Below, in pieces: positions 9,495 through 18,105 of a stretch of DNA of 64,000 nt. The translations under genes were made by a program, and so were the position numbers. Position 1 is the first letter of the stretch. Each line of letters begins with the position of its first letter. The notes beneath the pieces are model-generated. The model made no database searches and was not told the DNA's origin. It was given only the letters and a program-made list of their open reading frames with translations. The stretch comes from Parabacteroides faecis (lineage in GTDB: Bacteria; Bacteroidota; Bacteroidia; Bacteroidales; Tannerellaceae): the NCBI RefSeq assembly GCF_014647375.1, contig NZ_BMPB01000004.1:62001-126000 (forward strand), given 5' to 3'.

Positions 9495-11357
9495 ATGAGA
9501 AAGAAAACACTTGTATTCTCCCTCCTTTTAGCCTGTGCGACCGCTTTTGGCCAGTCGTCCTACGACCTGGTGATCGTCGGGGGTAATCCCGGAGGGATCA
9601 TGGCAGCTATCTCTGCCGCCCGGATGGGGAAAAAATCAGTGATACTCGAACGTACCCGCTATGTCGGCGGACTTCCCGCCAACGGACTCGGAGCAACCGA
9701 CATCGCTACCCGTGCCGCAACGACCGGCCTGTTCCGTGAGTTTGTGGACGCAGTGAAGCAACACTATATCGACACCTACGGTCCTGCTTCCGAGCAGGTG
9801 AAAGTATGCAGCGACGGTTATCATTTCGAACCCTACGTCGGAGCACGCATCTTCCAGAAGATGCTCGACGGACAGAAGGACAAGATCACGGTCCTGATCA
9901 TGCGTCAGTTCGATGCCGAAGATGAAAACATAGTCATGCGCAATAACCGCATCGAAAAGATCCGCATCCTGAACCGGGAAACCGGAGAGATGGAGGAATA
10001 TACCGGTTCGGTATTCCTGGATGCCACCTACGAAGGTGACCTCGGAGCCGCTGCCAGCGTTCCTTTCCGCGTAGGGCGCGAAGGGAAAGACGAGTTCGGC
10101 GAACCTGGAGCCGGACGCGTCTACAAATATTGGGGCGGTCCGGAAGGGGATGGCAGCACGTTCAAGAAAGACAATGCCGTGCAGTCCTACAATTACCGCC
10201 TCTGTCTGACCAACAATCCGGAGAATCGCGTGCCCTTCACCAAGCCGGCCCGTTACAATCGCGAAGATTATGCCTCCATCGTGGAAGATGTCTGGACCGG
10301 ACGCAACACGGATGTCGCCATGCAACGCGTGACATCCGAAATGATGGAAGAGAACCGGAAGCATATCAAGGCCGGCAACCCCTCCAAACTTCCGGGTGAC
10401 AAATGGGGGATCGCCAAGATTACCAATATCGTCCATGTCCCGAATATGAAGACGGACGCCAATAACCAGCACGGCGTGTTCGTTTCCACCGACCTGCCTG
10501 AGGAGAACTGGCCCTGGCCCACTTCTTCGTGGGAATGGCGCGACAAGTTCGCCCAACGTCTGCGTGAATATACCGAAGGTCTTTTCTGGTTCGTCCAAAA
10601 CGATCCCGAACTGCCCACCCACTTCCGCAAAGCGGCAAAAGAATGGGGCCTTTCGAAAGACGAATATGTGGACAACGGGCATTTCCCACGCCAGGTCTAC
10701 GTTCGTGAGGGCCGTCGTTTTGAAGGCGCATATTTCTTTACCGCCAACGATGCCATTCCGGTAACGATCGGTAGCCGCCCACCCATCCACGAAAGCAGCA
10801 TAACGGCCAGCCATTATGCGCTGGATTCGCATGCGGTGCGGAAAAGAGAAAAAGGAAGGGCGCATCTGGACGGCTTCTTGAGCTATCCGTCGGCAGTATA
10901 TACAGTCCCCTATGGCGTGATGGTCCCGAAAGAGGTGGACAACCTTCTGTTGCCCGTCCCGGTTTTGGGTTCGCATATCGGATTTTCCACCCTGCGCATG
11001 GAGCCCTGCTGGATGGCGATGGGACAGGCCGCCGGTATCGCTTCAGCCCTTTCGATCGACGGAAAGGTAAAGGTGCAGAACATCGACCTCTCCCGCCTGC
11101 AGGACAAGCTAATCGACCAGAAAGTGACGCTTATGTATTTCAAGGATGTGGATTACACGAGTCCTCACTTTCGCATGGTGCAGTATTTGGGACTGCGAGG
11201 TTACCTCCCCGAATGGACTGCACGTTTGCAGGAGCCGGTGGATGCAGCGACTCTGGCCGCCTGGAAAAAACTGAGCGGAACGGACCTGCCGGGCATAGAA
11301 GCCGGGAAGACGACAAGATTAGCGGCTTTGGATATGATTTATCGGAAAATAAAATAA
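9495..11357 (+). CDS. Exported FAD-dependent oxidoreductase (FAD_oxidored family)
   Basis: 620-aa flavoprotein, third of the tandem set. It has a Sec-type signal (MRKKTLVFSLLLACATAFG) rather than the Tat signals of its two neighbours. An intact FAD loop follows at once (YDLVIVGGNPGGIMAAISAARMG, residues ~24-45), then YVGGLPANGLGATD, and a C-terminal FAD-contact segment (LRMEPCWMAMGQAAGIAS). The family often carries misleading 'xanthan lyase' labels in databases; nothing here looks like a lyase. It begins 6 nt after the preceding gene, so the two are translated from one message. Composition is GC-rich compared with the susC-susD part of the locus. The reaction and substrate are not known. A Sec-exported flavoprotein would need FAD outside the cytoplasm, so the signal type is worth noting. 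Confidence 0.85.
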   Translation: MRKKTLVFSLLLACATAFGQSSYDLVIVGGNPGGIMAAISAARMGKKSVILERTRYVGGLPANGLGATDIATRAATTGLFREFVDAVKQHYIDTYGPASEQVKVCSDGYHFEPYVGARIFQKMLDGQKDKITVLIMRQFDAEDENIVMRNNRIEKIRILNRETGEMEEYTGSVFLDATYEGDLGAAASVPFRVGREGKDEFGEPGAGRVYKYWGGPEGDGSTFKKDNAVQSYNYRLCLTNNPENRVPFTKPARYNREDYASIVEDVWTGRNTDVAMQRVTSEMMEENRKHIKAGNPSKLPGDKWGIAKITNIVHVPNMKTDANNQHGVFVSTDLPEENWPWPTSSWEWRDKFAQRLREYTEGLFWFVQNDPELPTHFRKAAKEWGLSKDEYVDNGHFPRQVYVREGRRFEGAYFFTANDAIPVTIGSRPPIHESSITASHYALDSHAVRKREKGRAHLDGFLSYPSAVYTVPYGVMVPKEVDNLLLPVPVLGSHIGFSTLRMEPCWMAMGQAAGIASALSIDGKVKVQNIDLSRLQDKLIDQKVTLMYFKDVDYTSPHFRMVQYLGLRGYLPEWTARLQEPVDAATLAAWKKLSGTDLPGIEAGKTTRLAALDMIYRKIK

Positions 11358-11393
11358 TCTAAAAGGAAGTGTGTCAAAACCATCTATGGATAT

Positions 11394-11428
11394 AAAAAAA
11401 GTCCGTTAATCATTCGACTAACGGACTT
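11394..11428 (-). terminator. Terminator of the tRNA-Val operon
   Basis: Inverted repeat with 10-nt arms at 11399-11408 and 11419-11428 (AAGTCCGTTA / TAACGGACTT). On the minus strand it is followed by a run of T (A-run at 11394-11400 on the plus strand). It lies just downstream of the last tRNA-Val gene. Confidence 0.85.
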
Positions 11429-11437
11429 CTCTTTTAG

Positions 11438-11512
11438 TGGGCGTTGACGGATTCGAACCGCCGACCCTCTGCTTGTAAGGCAGATGCTCTGAACCAGCTG
11501 AGCTAAACGCCC
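11438..11512 (-). tRNA. tRNA-Val(TAC), third of three in transcription order
   Basis: 75 nt. The minus strand starts GGGCGTT, pairs with AACGCCC at the 3' end and has discriminator A. The anticodon loop CTTACAA gives anticodon TAC (valine, GTA-type codons), and the T-arm contains GGTTCGAATCC. No CCA is encoded. It is identical to the two copies upstream, and the spacers are also similar, indicating tandem duplication. Confidence 0.97.
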
Positions 11513-11540
11513 GAATTGAAATCAAATTGGTATAAAAGAG

Positions 11541-11615
11541 TGGGCGTTGACGGATTCGAACCGCCGACCCTCTGCTTGTAAGGCAGATGCTCTGAACCAG
11601 CTGAGCTAAACGCCC
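11541..11615 (-). tRNA. tRNA-Val(TAC), second of three in transcription order
   Basis: 75 nt, same sequence as its neighbours: acceptor arm GGGCGTT/AACGCCC, anticodon TAC in loop CTTACAA, discriminator A, no encoded CCA. It is separated from the next copy by a 28-nt spacer. Confidence 0.97.
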
Positions 11616-11642
11616 AAGTTGAAATCAATTGGATATGAAAGG

Positions 11643-11717
11643 TGGGCGTTGACGGATTCGAACCGCCGACCCTCTGCTTGTAAGGCAGATGCTCTGAACC
11701 AGCTGAGCTAAACGCCC
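11643..11717 (-). tRNA. tRNA-Val(TAC), promoter-proximal copy
   Basis: 75 nt, identical to the other two copies, anticodon TAC. It lies closest to the minus-strand promoter at 11766-11796, so the three tRNAs form one transcription unit ending in the hairpin at 11394-11428. Confidence 0.97.
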
Positions 11718-11765
11718 TTTCATTACTTCAGTAAGTTTTGTACGCCTTATCTCTCTAAAGCGCTG

Positions 11766-11796
11766 CAAAGATACGGCTTTTTTTATTACCTCCAAA
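11766..11796 (-). promoter_or_regulatory. Bacteroidetes-type promoter of the tRNA-Val operon
   Basis: On the minus strand the -7 element TATCTTTG (11766-11773) is preceded by TTTG (11793-11796) with exactly 19 nt between them, the textbook -33/-7 spacing of Bacteroides sigma-ABfr promoters. The first tRNA starts about 49 nt downstream of the -7 box. Confidence 0.85.
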
Positions 11797-11856
11797 TGTT
11801 TCTATGAAAAAGTTGAAAAAAAATTCATTACTACCATTTAATCTGAAGAAATGTAG

Positions 11857-11864
11857 TAACTTTG
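11857..11864 (+). promoter_or_regulatory. -7 promoter element for purB
   Basis: TAACTTTG matches TAnnTTTG. A clear TTTG at -33 is missing. It lies 84 nt before the purB start, back to back with the tRNA promoter, leaving only a short AT-rich stretch between the divergent units. Confidence 0.6.
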
Positions 11865-11948
11865 CATCTCTATATTATTAATGTATATAAGTATTCGATA
11901 TCGTAGGTATATCGCCCGGACACTAAGGGATATAGGTGTATAAACTAA

Positions 11949-13298
11949 ATGAGTATGGTATTTTCAACACTAACTGCCATATCGCCCGTAGATGGGCGGT
12001 ATAGAAATAAAGCCGAGAACCTGGCGGCTTACTTCTCAGAATATGCACTTATCAAATATAGAGTGCGAGTAGAAATAGAGTATTTTATTACTCTGGCTGA
12101 GTATCTTCCACAGCTGAATAGCCTGGCTACAGTGGAGAATAAAGAAGCGTTGCGTAAAATTTATCAGGAGTTCAGTCTGGAGGACGCAACCCGTATTAAG
12201 GAGATCGAGAGCGTAACTAACCATGATGTAAAAGCTGTTGAATATTTTATCAAAGAAAAATTTGATCTGCTGGCTTTACAGGATTATAAAGAGTTTATTC
12301 ATTTCGGGTTGACTTCGCAGGATATTAATAATACTTCCGTTCCATTGTCTATCAAAGATGCTTTGGATGAAGTTTATTATCCGGGGATTCAAGAAGTGAT
12401 CGACATGTTGAAAAAGTATGCTGAGGACTGGAGCGATGTTTCTATGCTGGCAAAGACGCACGGACAACCGGCTTCTCCTACCCGTTTGGGAAAAGAGATT
12501 ATGGTATTTGTATATCGTCTGGAACAGCAGGTGGCTTTATTGAAGGCAATTCCTGTTTCTGCCAAGTTTGGCGGTGCGACAGGTAACTTTAATGCACACC
12601 ATGTTGCTTATCCGCAGTACGACTGGAAAGCATTCGGAAATAAGTTCGTGAATGAAGTTCTGGGGTTGAGCCGTGAGGAATGGACTACACAGATTTCCAA
12701 TTATGATAATCTGGCAGCTATTTTTGATGGTTTGAAACGGGTTAATACTATTTTGATCGACCTGAACCGTGACTTTTGGCAGTATATCTCTATGGAATAC
12801 TTCAAGCAAAAGATCAAAGCGGGTGAAGTCGGTTCATCGGCAATGCCTCACAAGGTGAATCCGATCGATTTTGAAAATGCAGAAGGTAACCTGGGAATGG
12901 CGAATGCAATCCTGGCACACCTGGCTACGAAGTTGCCGATCTCCCGTTTGCAGAGGGATTTGACAGATTCTACCGTATTGCGTAACGTCGGTGTGCCTTT
13001 GGCCCATATCGAAATCGCATTCAAAAGCTTAACAAAAGGGTTGGGTAAGTTGTTATTGAATGAGAACGCCTTGTACCGGGATCTGGATAATTGCTGGGCT
13101 GTCGTTGCTGAAGGTATTCAGACGATTTTGCGTCGCGAAGGATATCCGAAGCCGTATGAAGCCTTGAAAGCCTTAACCCGGACAAATGAAGGAATCACTG
13201 AAAAATCAATCAGTGACTTTATTGAAACGCTGCAGGTTAGTGATGTAGTGAAAGCTGAATTAAAGGCGATTACGCCGCATAATTATACAGGTATTTAG
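11949..13298 (+). CDS. purB: Adenylosuccinate lyase
   Basis: Catalyses two fumarate-releasing steps of purine synthesis (SAICAR to AICAR, adenylosuccinate to AMP) in the cytoplasm. At 449 aa it is like the E. coli-type enzyme. Conserved parts are visible: the HGQPASPT segment with catalytic His171 and the fumarase/aspartase superfamily signature SSAMPHKVNPIDFEN (residues ~296-310), whose flexible loop carries the catalytic Ser. GGATGNFNAHH (208-218) is also typical. The ATG at 11949 is used; a second ATG two codons later is possible. rluB follows after 62 nt in the same direction, so co-transcription is likely. Confidence 0.96.
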   Translation: MSMVFSTLTAISPVDGRYRNKAENLAAYFSEYALIKYRVRVEIEYFITLAEYLPQLNSLATVENKEALRKIYQEFSLEDATRIKEIESVTNHDVKAVEYFIKEKFDLLALQDYKEFIHFGLTSQDINNTSVPLSIKDALDEVYYPGIQEVIDMLKKYAEDWSDVSMLAKTHGQPASPTRLGKEIMVFVYRLEQQVALLKAIPVSAKFGGATGNFNAHHVAYPQYDWKAFGNKFVNEVLGLSREEWTTQISNYDNLAAIFDGLKRVNTILIDLNRDFWQYISMEYFKQKIKAGEVGSSAMPHKVNPIDFENAEGNLGMANAILAHLATKLPISRLQRDLTDSTVLRNVGVPLAHIEIAFKSLTKGLGKLLLNENALYRDLDNCWAVVAEGIQTILRREGYPKPYEALKALTRTNEGITEKSISDFIETLQVSDVVKAELKAITPHNYTGI

Positions 13299-13360
13299 TG
13301 TGAAGAAAATAGTGTAGCCGTGAGGTTACCAATTAGTTAATTATTTATTAATTTACAACA

Positions 13361-14848
13361 ATGAGCACAGAAGAAAGAGAAGAATCTCAACCGCGTCCTA
13401 GAAAGGTGATACCAAGTATCAGACGGGAAAACACAGATCAGGAAGGTGAAAGAAGACCTTACAATCAAGGTTACAGCAGACCTGAGGGAAACAACTATGA
13501 ACGGAGACCATATAACCAATCAAGCCGGGATGACCGCGGTGGTTATAATTCTTATGGTGATAACCGCTCTTCTTACGGAGACCGTCCGAGTCGTCCTCGG
13601 ACGTATGACAACCGTGAAGGGGGTTATAATAGCAGACCTTCTTATAACAACCGTGACAACAATCGTGGTGGTTATGGTAATTCAAATCGTGAAGGAGGTT
13701 ACAATTCAAATCGCGAAGGGGGTTATAACAGCCGTCCTTCTTATGGTAACAATCGCCCTTCTTACGGTAATGACCGTTCGTATGGTGGTGGCGATCGTCC
13801 TTTTAACCGTCCTTCTCGTCCTAACTATGACGAAAGACCGGGCAGAGCCTATTCTGCTTCTCCGGAAGGTGAAGCTGGAGGCGACGGCATGAAGAAAAGA
13901 AGACCGAGAGTAGGAGACACACGTGTCAATTCTTACGACTCTCGTGATAATCGTGGCGGTGGCCGTCCTTCATACGGTAATAATAACCGTGGAGGTGGTT
14001 ACGGAAACAACGGAGGATATGGAAACAGACGTCCGGGTGGCCCGCAACGCCGTACGAACGATTACAACCCGAATGCCAAATACAACTTCCAGAAACAGTT
14101 GAAGTATAAGGAAGTATTGGCTGACCCTAACGAACCGATCCGTCTGAACAAATTCTTGTCTAATGCAGGTGTTTGCTCACGTCGTGAAGCTGACGAATTT
14201 ATTACAGCTGGTGCTGTAAAAGTAAATGATGTAGCGGTTACTGAATTGGGTACGAAAATTACCCGTCAGGATAAGGTTGAATTCAACGGTAAACCTGTGC
14301 AGATCGAAAGCAAGGTATATATCGTACTGAATAAACCGAAAAACTGTGTGACTACATCTGATGATCCTCAGGAACGTCTTACCGTTATGGATCTGGTGAA
14401 AAATGCTTGCCAGGAACGTATTTACCCGGTAGGCCGCCTGGACCGTAACACAACCGGTGTATTGCTTCTTACTAATGATGGTGACCTGGCTTCGAAGCTG
14501 ACTCACCCGTCATTCAAGAAAAAGAAGATCTATCACGTTTGGTTGGATAAGAACGTTTCTATCGAAGACATGGAAAAGATTGCTAACGGACTGGAACTGG
14601 AAGACGGTGAAATCCATGCAGATGCAATCAGCTATGCCAGTGAAGACGATAAGAGCCAGGTGGGTATTGAAATCCACTCGGGACGTAACCGTATCGTACG
14701 TCGTATCTTCGAATCGCTGGGATATCATGTAACGAAACTGGATCGTGTATACTTTGCCGGACTGACTAAAAAGATGCTCGGACGTGGAAAATGGCGTTAT
14801 CTGAACGAACGTGAAGTTAACGCACTCCGGATGGGTGCTTTTGAATAA
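13361..14848 (+). CDS. rluB: RluB/RsuA-type rRNA pseudouridine synthase with long Arg/Gly/Asn/Tyr-rich N-terminus
   Basis: Converts a uridine in rRNA to pseudouridine, probably in 23S rRNA if it is a true RluB. The catalytic half is standard: an S4 RNA-binding domain from about residue 257 (IRLNKFLSNAGVCSRREADEFI) and a pseudouridine synthase domain with GRLDRNTTG, whose Asp (~361) is the catalytic residue. What is unusual in general terms is the first ~240 residues: a low-complexity tail rich in Arg, Gly, Asn, Tyr, Ser and Asp, with repeats such as NREGGYNS and RPSYGNN. That makes the protein 495 aa against ~250-300 aa for a minimal family member. Such tails are known on Bacteroidetes homologues and probably bind RNA. 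A hairpin terminator lies between it and asnS. Confidence 0.92.
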   Translation: MSTEEREESQPRPRKVIPSIRRENTDQEGERRPYNQGYSRPEGNNYERRPYNQSSRDDRGGYNSYGDNRSSYGDRPSRPRTYDNREGGYNSRPSYNNRDNNRGGYGNSNREGGYNSNREGGYNSRPSYGNNRPSYGNDRSYGGGDRPFNRPSRPNYDERPGRAYSASPEGEAGGDGMKKRRPRVGDTRVNSYDSRDNRGGGRPSYGNNNRGGGYGNNGGYGNRRPGGPQRRTNDYNPNAKYNFQKQLKYKEVLADPNEPIRLNKFLSNAGVCSRREADEFITAGAVKVNDVAVTELGTKITRQDKVEFNGKPVQIESKVYIVLNKPKNCVTTSDDPQERLTVMDLVKNACQERIYPVGRLDRNTTGVLLLTNDGDLASKLTHPSFKKKKIYHVWLDKNVSIEDMEKIANGLELEDGEIHADAISYASEDDKSQVGIEIHSGRNRIVRRIFESLGYHVTKLDRVYFAGLTKKMLGRGKWRYLNEREVNALRMGAFE

Positions 14849-14852
14849 TATT

Positions 14853-14884
14853 AAGATTAGCCGGTAGTCAATACCGGCTATCTT
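14853..14884 (+). terminator. Terminator after rluB
   Basis: Stem TAGCCGGTA (14858-14866) / TACCGGCTA (14872-14880), extended by AAGAT/TCTT flanks, followed by TTGTTTTG. It sits between the rluB stop and the asnS start and may only partly stop transcription. Confidence 0.7.
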
Positions 14885-14915
14885 GTTTTGATTATCTAAG
14901 AATAAACATATAAAC

Positions 14916-16322
14916 ATGGAAACAATTACTAGAACAAAAATTGTAGATGTACTGAAAAGCGAAGCTTACGGTACGACCGTTAATGTGAAGGGGTGGGTTC
15001 GTACCCGCCGTGGTAGTAAACAGGTTAGCTTTATCGCGCTGAATGACGGTTCTACAATAAATAATGTTCAGATCGTTGTGGATGTGGAAAAATTGGGTGA
15101 AGAGTTCCTTAAACCGATTACTACCGGTGCTTGTATCAGTGTGAACGGTGAATTGGTAAAGTCACAGGGACAGGGCCAGAATGTGGAGATCCAGGCAACT
15201 GAAATTCAGATTTACGGTACTGCCGATCCTGCTACTTATCCGTTGCAGAAGAAAGGCCATTCACTGGAATTTCTTCGTGAGATAGCTCATTTGCGTCCGC
15301 GTACCAATACCTTTGGTGCTGTGTTCCGTATTCGCCATAATATGGCGATTGCTATTCACAAGTTCTTTCATGAAAGAGGTTTCTTCTATTTCCATACGCC
15401 GATCATTACAGCTTCCGATTGCGAAGGTGCCGGACAGATGTTTCAGGTAACGACAATGAATCTGTATGATTTGAAGAAGGACGAGAACGGTTCGATCATT
15501 TATGAGGATGATTTCTTTGGCAAACAGGCGAGCCTGACGGTTTCAGGTCAGCTGGAGGGTGAATTGGCTGCCATGTCTTTAGGTTCGATTTATACTTTCG
15601 GACCGACATTCCGTGCCGAAAACTCCAATACTCCGCGTCATTTGGCTGAGTTCTGGATGATTGAGCCGGAGGTTGCTTTCAATGAAATCGCAGAGAATAT
15701 GCAACTGGCTGAAGATTTTATCAAGTATTGCGTGCAGTGGGCTTTGGATAACTGTATGGAAGATATCCAGTTCCTGAACAATATGTTTGATAAGGAATTG
15801 ATCGAACGTTTGCAGTTTATCCTGAAACATGACTTTATCCGCCTGCCTTATACGGAAGGTGTTAAGATTCTGGAAGAGGCTGTTGCAAAAGGACATAAGT
15901 TCGAATTCCCTATTTTCTGGGGTGCAGACCTGGCTTCAGAGCATGAACGTTATCTGGTGGAAGAGCATTTCAAATGTCCGGTTATCCTGACTGATTATCC
16001 GAAAGAAATCAAATCTTTCTATATGAAGCAGAATGATGACGGAAAGACTGTTCGTGCTATGGACGTTTTGTTCCCGAAGATCGGTGAGATTATCGGTGGT
16101 TCACAGCGTGAAGAGGATTATGAGAAACTGACACGTCGTGCAAAAGAAATGGGTGTGCCTGAGAAAGATATCTGGTGGTATCTGGATACCCGCCGTTTCG
16201 GTACAGCGCCTCATTCTGGTTTCGGCTTAGGGTTTGAACGTCTGCTATTGTTTGTAACAGGTATGACAAACATTCGTGACGTGATTCCTTTCCCGAGAAC
16301 TCCGAAGAATGCAGAGTTCTAA
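14916..16322 (+). CDS. asnS: Asparaginyl-tRNA synthetase
   Basis: Charges tRNA-Asn with asparagine. The 468-aa length is the usual one. The N-terminal OB-fold anticodon-binding domain is visible ([24 protein letters not shown]). The class II catalytic domain follows, with motif 2 around [21 protein letters not shown] and motif 3 at [25 protein letters not shown] near the C-terminus. The Asn-type rather than Asp-type assignment rests on overall resemblance, in particular the N-terminal SFIALNDGS and the [10 protein letters not shown] region. It is preceded by a hairpin terminator of rluB and followed by a strong terminator shared with the convergent Lrp gene. Confidence 0.95.
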   Translation: METITRTKIVDVLKSEAYGTTVNVKGWVRTRRGSKQVSFIALNDGSTINNVQIVVDVEKLGEEFLKPITTGACISVNGELVKSQGQGQNVEIQATEIQIYGTADPATYPLQKKGHSLEFLREIAHLRPRTNTFGAVFRIRHNMAIAIHKFFHERGFFYFHTPIITASDCEGAGQMFQVTTMNLYDLKKDENGSIIYEDDFFGKQASLTVSGQLEGELAAMSLGSIYTFGPTFRAENSNTPRHLAEFWMIEPEVAFNEIAENMQLAEDFIKYCVQWALDNCMEDIQFLNNMFDKELIERLQFILKHDFIRLPYTEGVKILEEAVAKGHKFEFPIFWGADLASEHERYLVEEHFKCPVILTDYPKEIKSFYMKQNDDGKTVRAMDVLFPKIGEIIGGSQREEDYEKLTRRAKEMGVPEKDIWWYLDTRRFGTAPHSGFGLGFERLLLFVTGMTNIRDVIPFPRTPKNAEF

Positions 16323-16355
16323 TAAAGTATTCCGGCAGTAGCCGGAAGCTTTCAT

Positions 16356-16402
16356 AAATAGAAAAAGGCTTTTGAATCAGATTCAAAAGCCTTTTTCTAT
16401 TT
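16356..16402. terminator. Bidirectional terminator between asnS and the Lrp gene
   Basis: A perfect 22-bp inverted repeat (16356-16377 with 16381-16402) with a 3-nt loop. It has an A-rich left flank and T-rich right flank, so it works for both converging genes. The last two bases of the right arm (16401-16402) are part of the Lrp gene's stop codon. A smaller hairpin (TCCGGC/GCCGGA, 16331-16346) lies just upstream on the asnS side. Confidence 0.92.
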
Positions 16403-16871
16403 ATTCGTCATCCAGATCGATCGGTATCTGTCTCTTAAATGCTTCTTTAAAGGAGATCAGAGATTCTGTCCGTGCCAAGCCCAACGGCTGTAGTTTGTTG
16501 TGGATAATGCTTAGCAGATGCTGGTTGTTCTTTGCATATATTTTGATGAACAGATCATATTGTCCGGTTGTATAGTGGCATTCCACTACTTCCGGTATTT
16601 TCTTCAATGCTTCTGTTACAGTAGGAAATTGTCCCGGTGATTTTAGGAATAGCCCCATATAAGCACAGGTTTCGTAACCAACTTTTGTATTATCTACGAT
16701 GAATTCCGACCCTTTGATAACACCGAGATTGGTGAGTTTTTGTATTCTCTGGTGTATAGCGGCTCCTGAAACATTGCACTCTCTGGCAACTTCAAGGAAA
16801 GGCATGCGAGCATTCCCTATGATTAGCTTCAATATTTTTTCGTCCAATTCATCCAGTTGATGGTGTGCCAT
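16401..16871 (-). CDS. Lrp/AsnC-family transcriptional regulator
   Basis: 156-aa DNA-binding protein. The N-terminal winged helix-turn-helix is clear (LDELDEKILKLIIGNARMP, then VARECNVSGAAIHQRIQKL with the recognition helix), followed by the ligand-binding RAM/AsnC domain (YMGLFLKSPGQFPTVTEALKKIPEVVECHYTTGQYDLFIKIYAKN). Such proteins form dimers to octamers and respond to amino acids; the ligand here is unknown. A minus-strand -7 element TATATTTG (plus-strand coordinates 16922-16929) lies about 50 nt upstream of the start. The stop codon overlaps the terminator stem shared with asnS. Neighbouring genes do not reveal its targets. Confidence 0.92.
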   Translation of the reverse strand: MAHHQLDELDEKILKLIIGNARMPFLEVARECNVSGAAIHQRIQKLTNLGVIKGSEFIVDNTKVGYETCAYMGLFLKSPGQFPTVTEALKKIPEVVECHYTTGQYDLFIKIYAKNNQHLLSIIHNKLQPLGLARTESLISFKEAFKRQIPIDLDDE

Positions 16872-16879
16872 AATTTCTG

Positions 16880-16929
16880 TATATTTGTATTTCTGTTATT
16901 CTATATAATTACAATTACATACAAATATA
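16880..16929. promoter_or_regulatory. Divergent -7 elements between the Lrp and GNAT genes
   Basis: Plus strand: TATATTTG at 16880-16887, pointing towards the acetyltransferase. Minus strand: TATATTTG at 16922-16929, pointing towards the Lrp gene. The two face each other, so the transcripts would overlap by a few tens of bases. Neither has a convincing TTTG at -33, so confidence is limited. Confidence 0.4.
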
Positions 16930-17016
16930 ATCAAACTATAATAATTAGACGATATAATTCGTTCAATTATTTTATTTCGTAAGTTTTCTTTTATTAATCT
17001 ATCAATTTATAAGAGT

Positions 17017-17568
17017 ATGAGTTCAAGTGCAGTAATCGAATGCAGGATGGTGAAAGATTTTTCCGATCCTTTATTGGATAAAGTAGAAAAAACATATAAT
17101 GATTCCTTTCCGGAAGCCGAGCGACGGGCGTTTTCCCTGGTGAGAGAATTGGTAAAGGAGGAACCCCGCTTCACCGTTTACACATTATTTAAAGATGGGG
17201 TATATGCCGGTTTTATTACAGCCTGGCGTTTTGCGGCATTTATATATGTGGAACATTTTGCTATCGATGCTTCCGCCCGTAACGGTGGAATAGGTGGGGA
17301 GTCTATGAAGCAGTTTATGGCGCTTTGCGGCGCTCCTGTTGTTTTGGAGGTGGAAATACCTGCCGACGAGATGAGTAAGCGCAGAATCGGCTTTTATGAG
17401 CGTCTGGGGTATGTGTTGGATAACCATGTTTATTTCCAACCTCCGTATCGCCCGGGAGAATCCTTGTTGGAAATGCGGTTAATGACTCACGGGCAGATCG
17501 ACTTGAGCAAGTCGTTTGAGGAGGTGAAAGATAATCTTTACCGGTATGTGTATGGTGTTCAGGAATAG
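17017..17568 (+). CDS. GNAT-family N-acetyltransferase
   Basis: 183-aa cytoplasmic acetyltransferase of the Gcn5-related superfamily. The fold is suggested by the central strand VYAGFITAWRFAAFIYVEHFAIDASARNGGIGG. The last part, ARNGGIGGESM, is the acetyl-CoA pyrophosphate-binding loop (R-x-G-G-I-G-G). A later RRIGFYERLGYVL matches the usual FYE-x-x-GF motif. The substrate cannot be predicted from sequence alone. It stands alone, in the opposite direction to the Lrp gene, and ends at a terminator shared with the convergent exbBD operon. Confidence 0.85.
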   Translation: MSSSAVIECRMVKDFSDPLLDKVEKTYNDSFPEAERRAFSLVRELVKEEPRFTVYTLFKDGVYAGFITAWRFAAFIYVEHFAIDASARNGGIGGESMKQFMALCGAPVVLEVEIPADEMSKRRIGFYERLGYVLDNHVYFQPPYRPGESLLEMRLMTHGQIDLSKSFEEVKDNLYRYVYGVQE

Positions 17569-17587
17569 AAGGTGAATTTAATCCAAT

Positions 17588-17620
17588 AAAAAAGGCAGAA
17601 CGTTTAGTCCTGCCTTTTTT
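17588..17620. terminator. Bidirectional terminator between GNAT and exbBD genes
   Basis: Arms AAAAAAGGCAG (17588-17598) and CTGCCTTTTTT (17610-17620) form an 11-bp stem with an 11-nt loop. A and T tracts on either side let it serve both converging units. Confidence 0.9.
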
Positions 17621-17637
17621 GTTTATTATTGAATTAA

Positions 17638-18105
17638 TTAGTCAACACTTTGTCTTGCTGAATAACTAATCTTCAATGCGTATGCTTCACGAAGCGCCTG
17701 TTTTACGTCTGTGATAACACCCATCTTCGTCTCTTTGTCGGCTTTGATGGATACAGTCATAAATGGCTGATCTTCCTCTTTCATACTTGACTTTTCCTGT
17801 GCGATGTAATCTTGAATCTCGTCAATGTCCGCGATTTGATCGTTTAACTGTACACGAGTTTCAGAACCCATCTTTGCTCTTAATTCCTGTGTTGGTTTAC
17901 CTACATAAATGAATGTTACCAAAGATTTCTTTTCCAGTTTCTGAAGCTCAGTAGCCTGAGGTGCCTGGAAAACTACTTTTAGAGTAACTTCACGCATAGA
18001 TGTTACCATCATGATAAAGAACAAGAAGGCAAATACCAAGTCAGGTAATGATGAGGTATTTAATTCGGGCATTTCTCTTCCGCCCGCTTTACTAAATTTT
18101 CCCAT
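17638..18105 (-). CDS. ExbD/TolR-family energy-transducing protein (second ExbD)
   Basis: 155 aa. A single N-terminal membrane helix (LPDLVFAFLFFIMMVTSMRE) is followed by a periplasmic ExbD-type domain. The membrane helix of ExbD proteins normally carries a proton-relay Asp; here LPDLVFAF supplies one at its start. Together with ExbB it forms the proton-driven motor that energises TonB. The start codon overlaps the stop of the upstream exbD by one base (TAATG), so translation is coupled. It is the last gene of the four-gene operon. Bacteroidetes commonly have two ExbD paralogues side by side. Confidence 0.9.
   Translation of the reverse strand: MGKFSKAGGREMPELNTSSLPDLVFAFLFFIMMVTSMREVTLKVVFQAPQATELQKLEKKSLVTFIYVGKPTQELRAKMGSETRVQLNDQIADIDEIQDYIAQEKSSMKEEDQPFMTVSIKADKETKMGVITDVKQALREAYALKISYSARQSVD

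Noticed and set aside
9636-10976. 446-codon minus-strand frame inside the third oxidoreductase
   Set aside because: It is the mirror of a GC-rich gene, has no domain motif, and the plus-strand product is an unambiguous flavoprotein.
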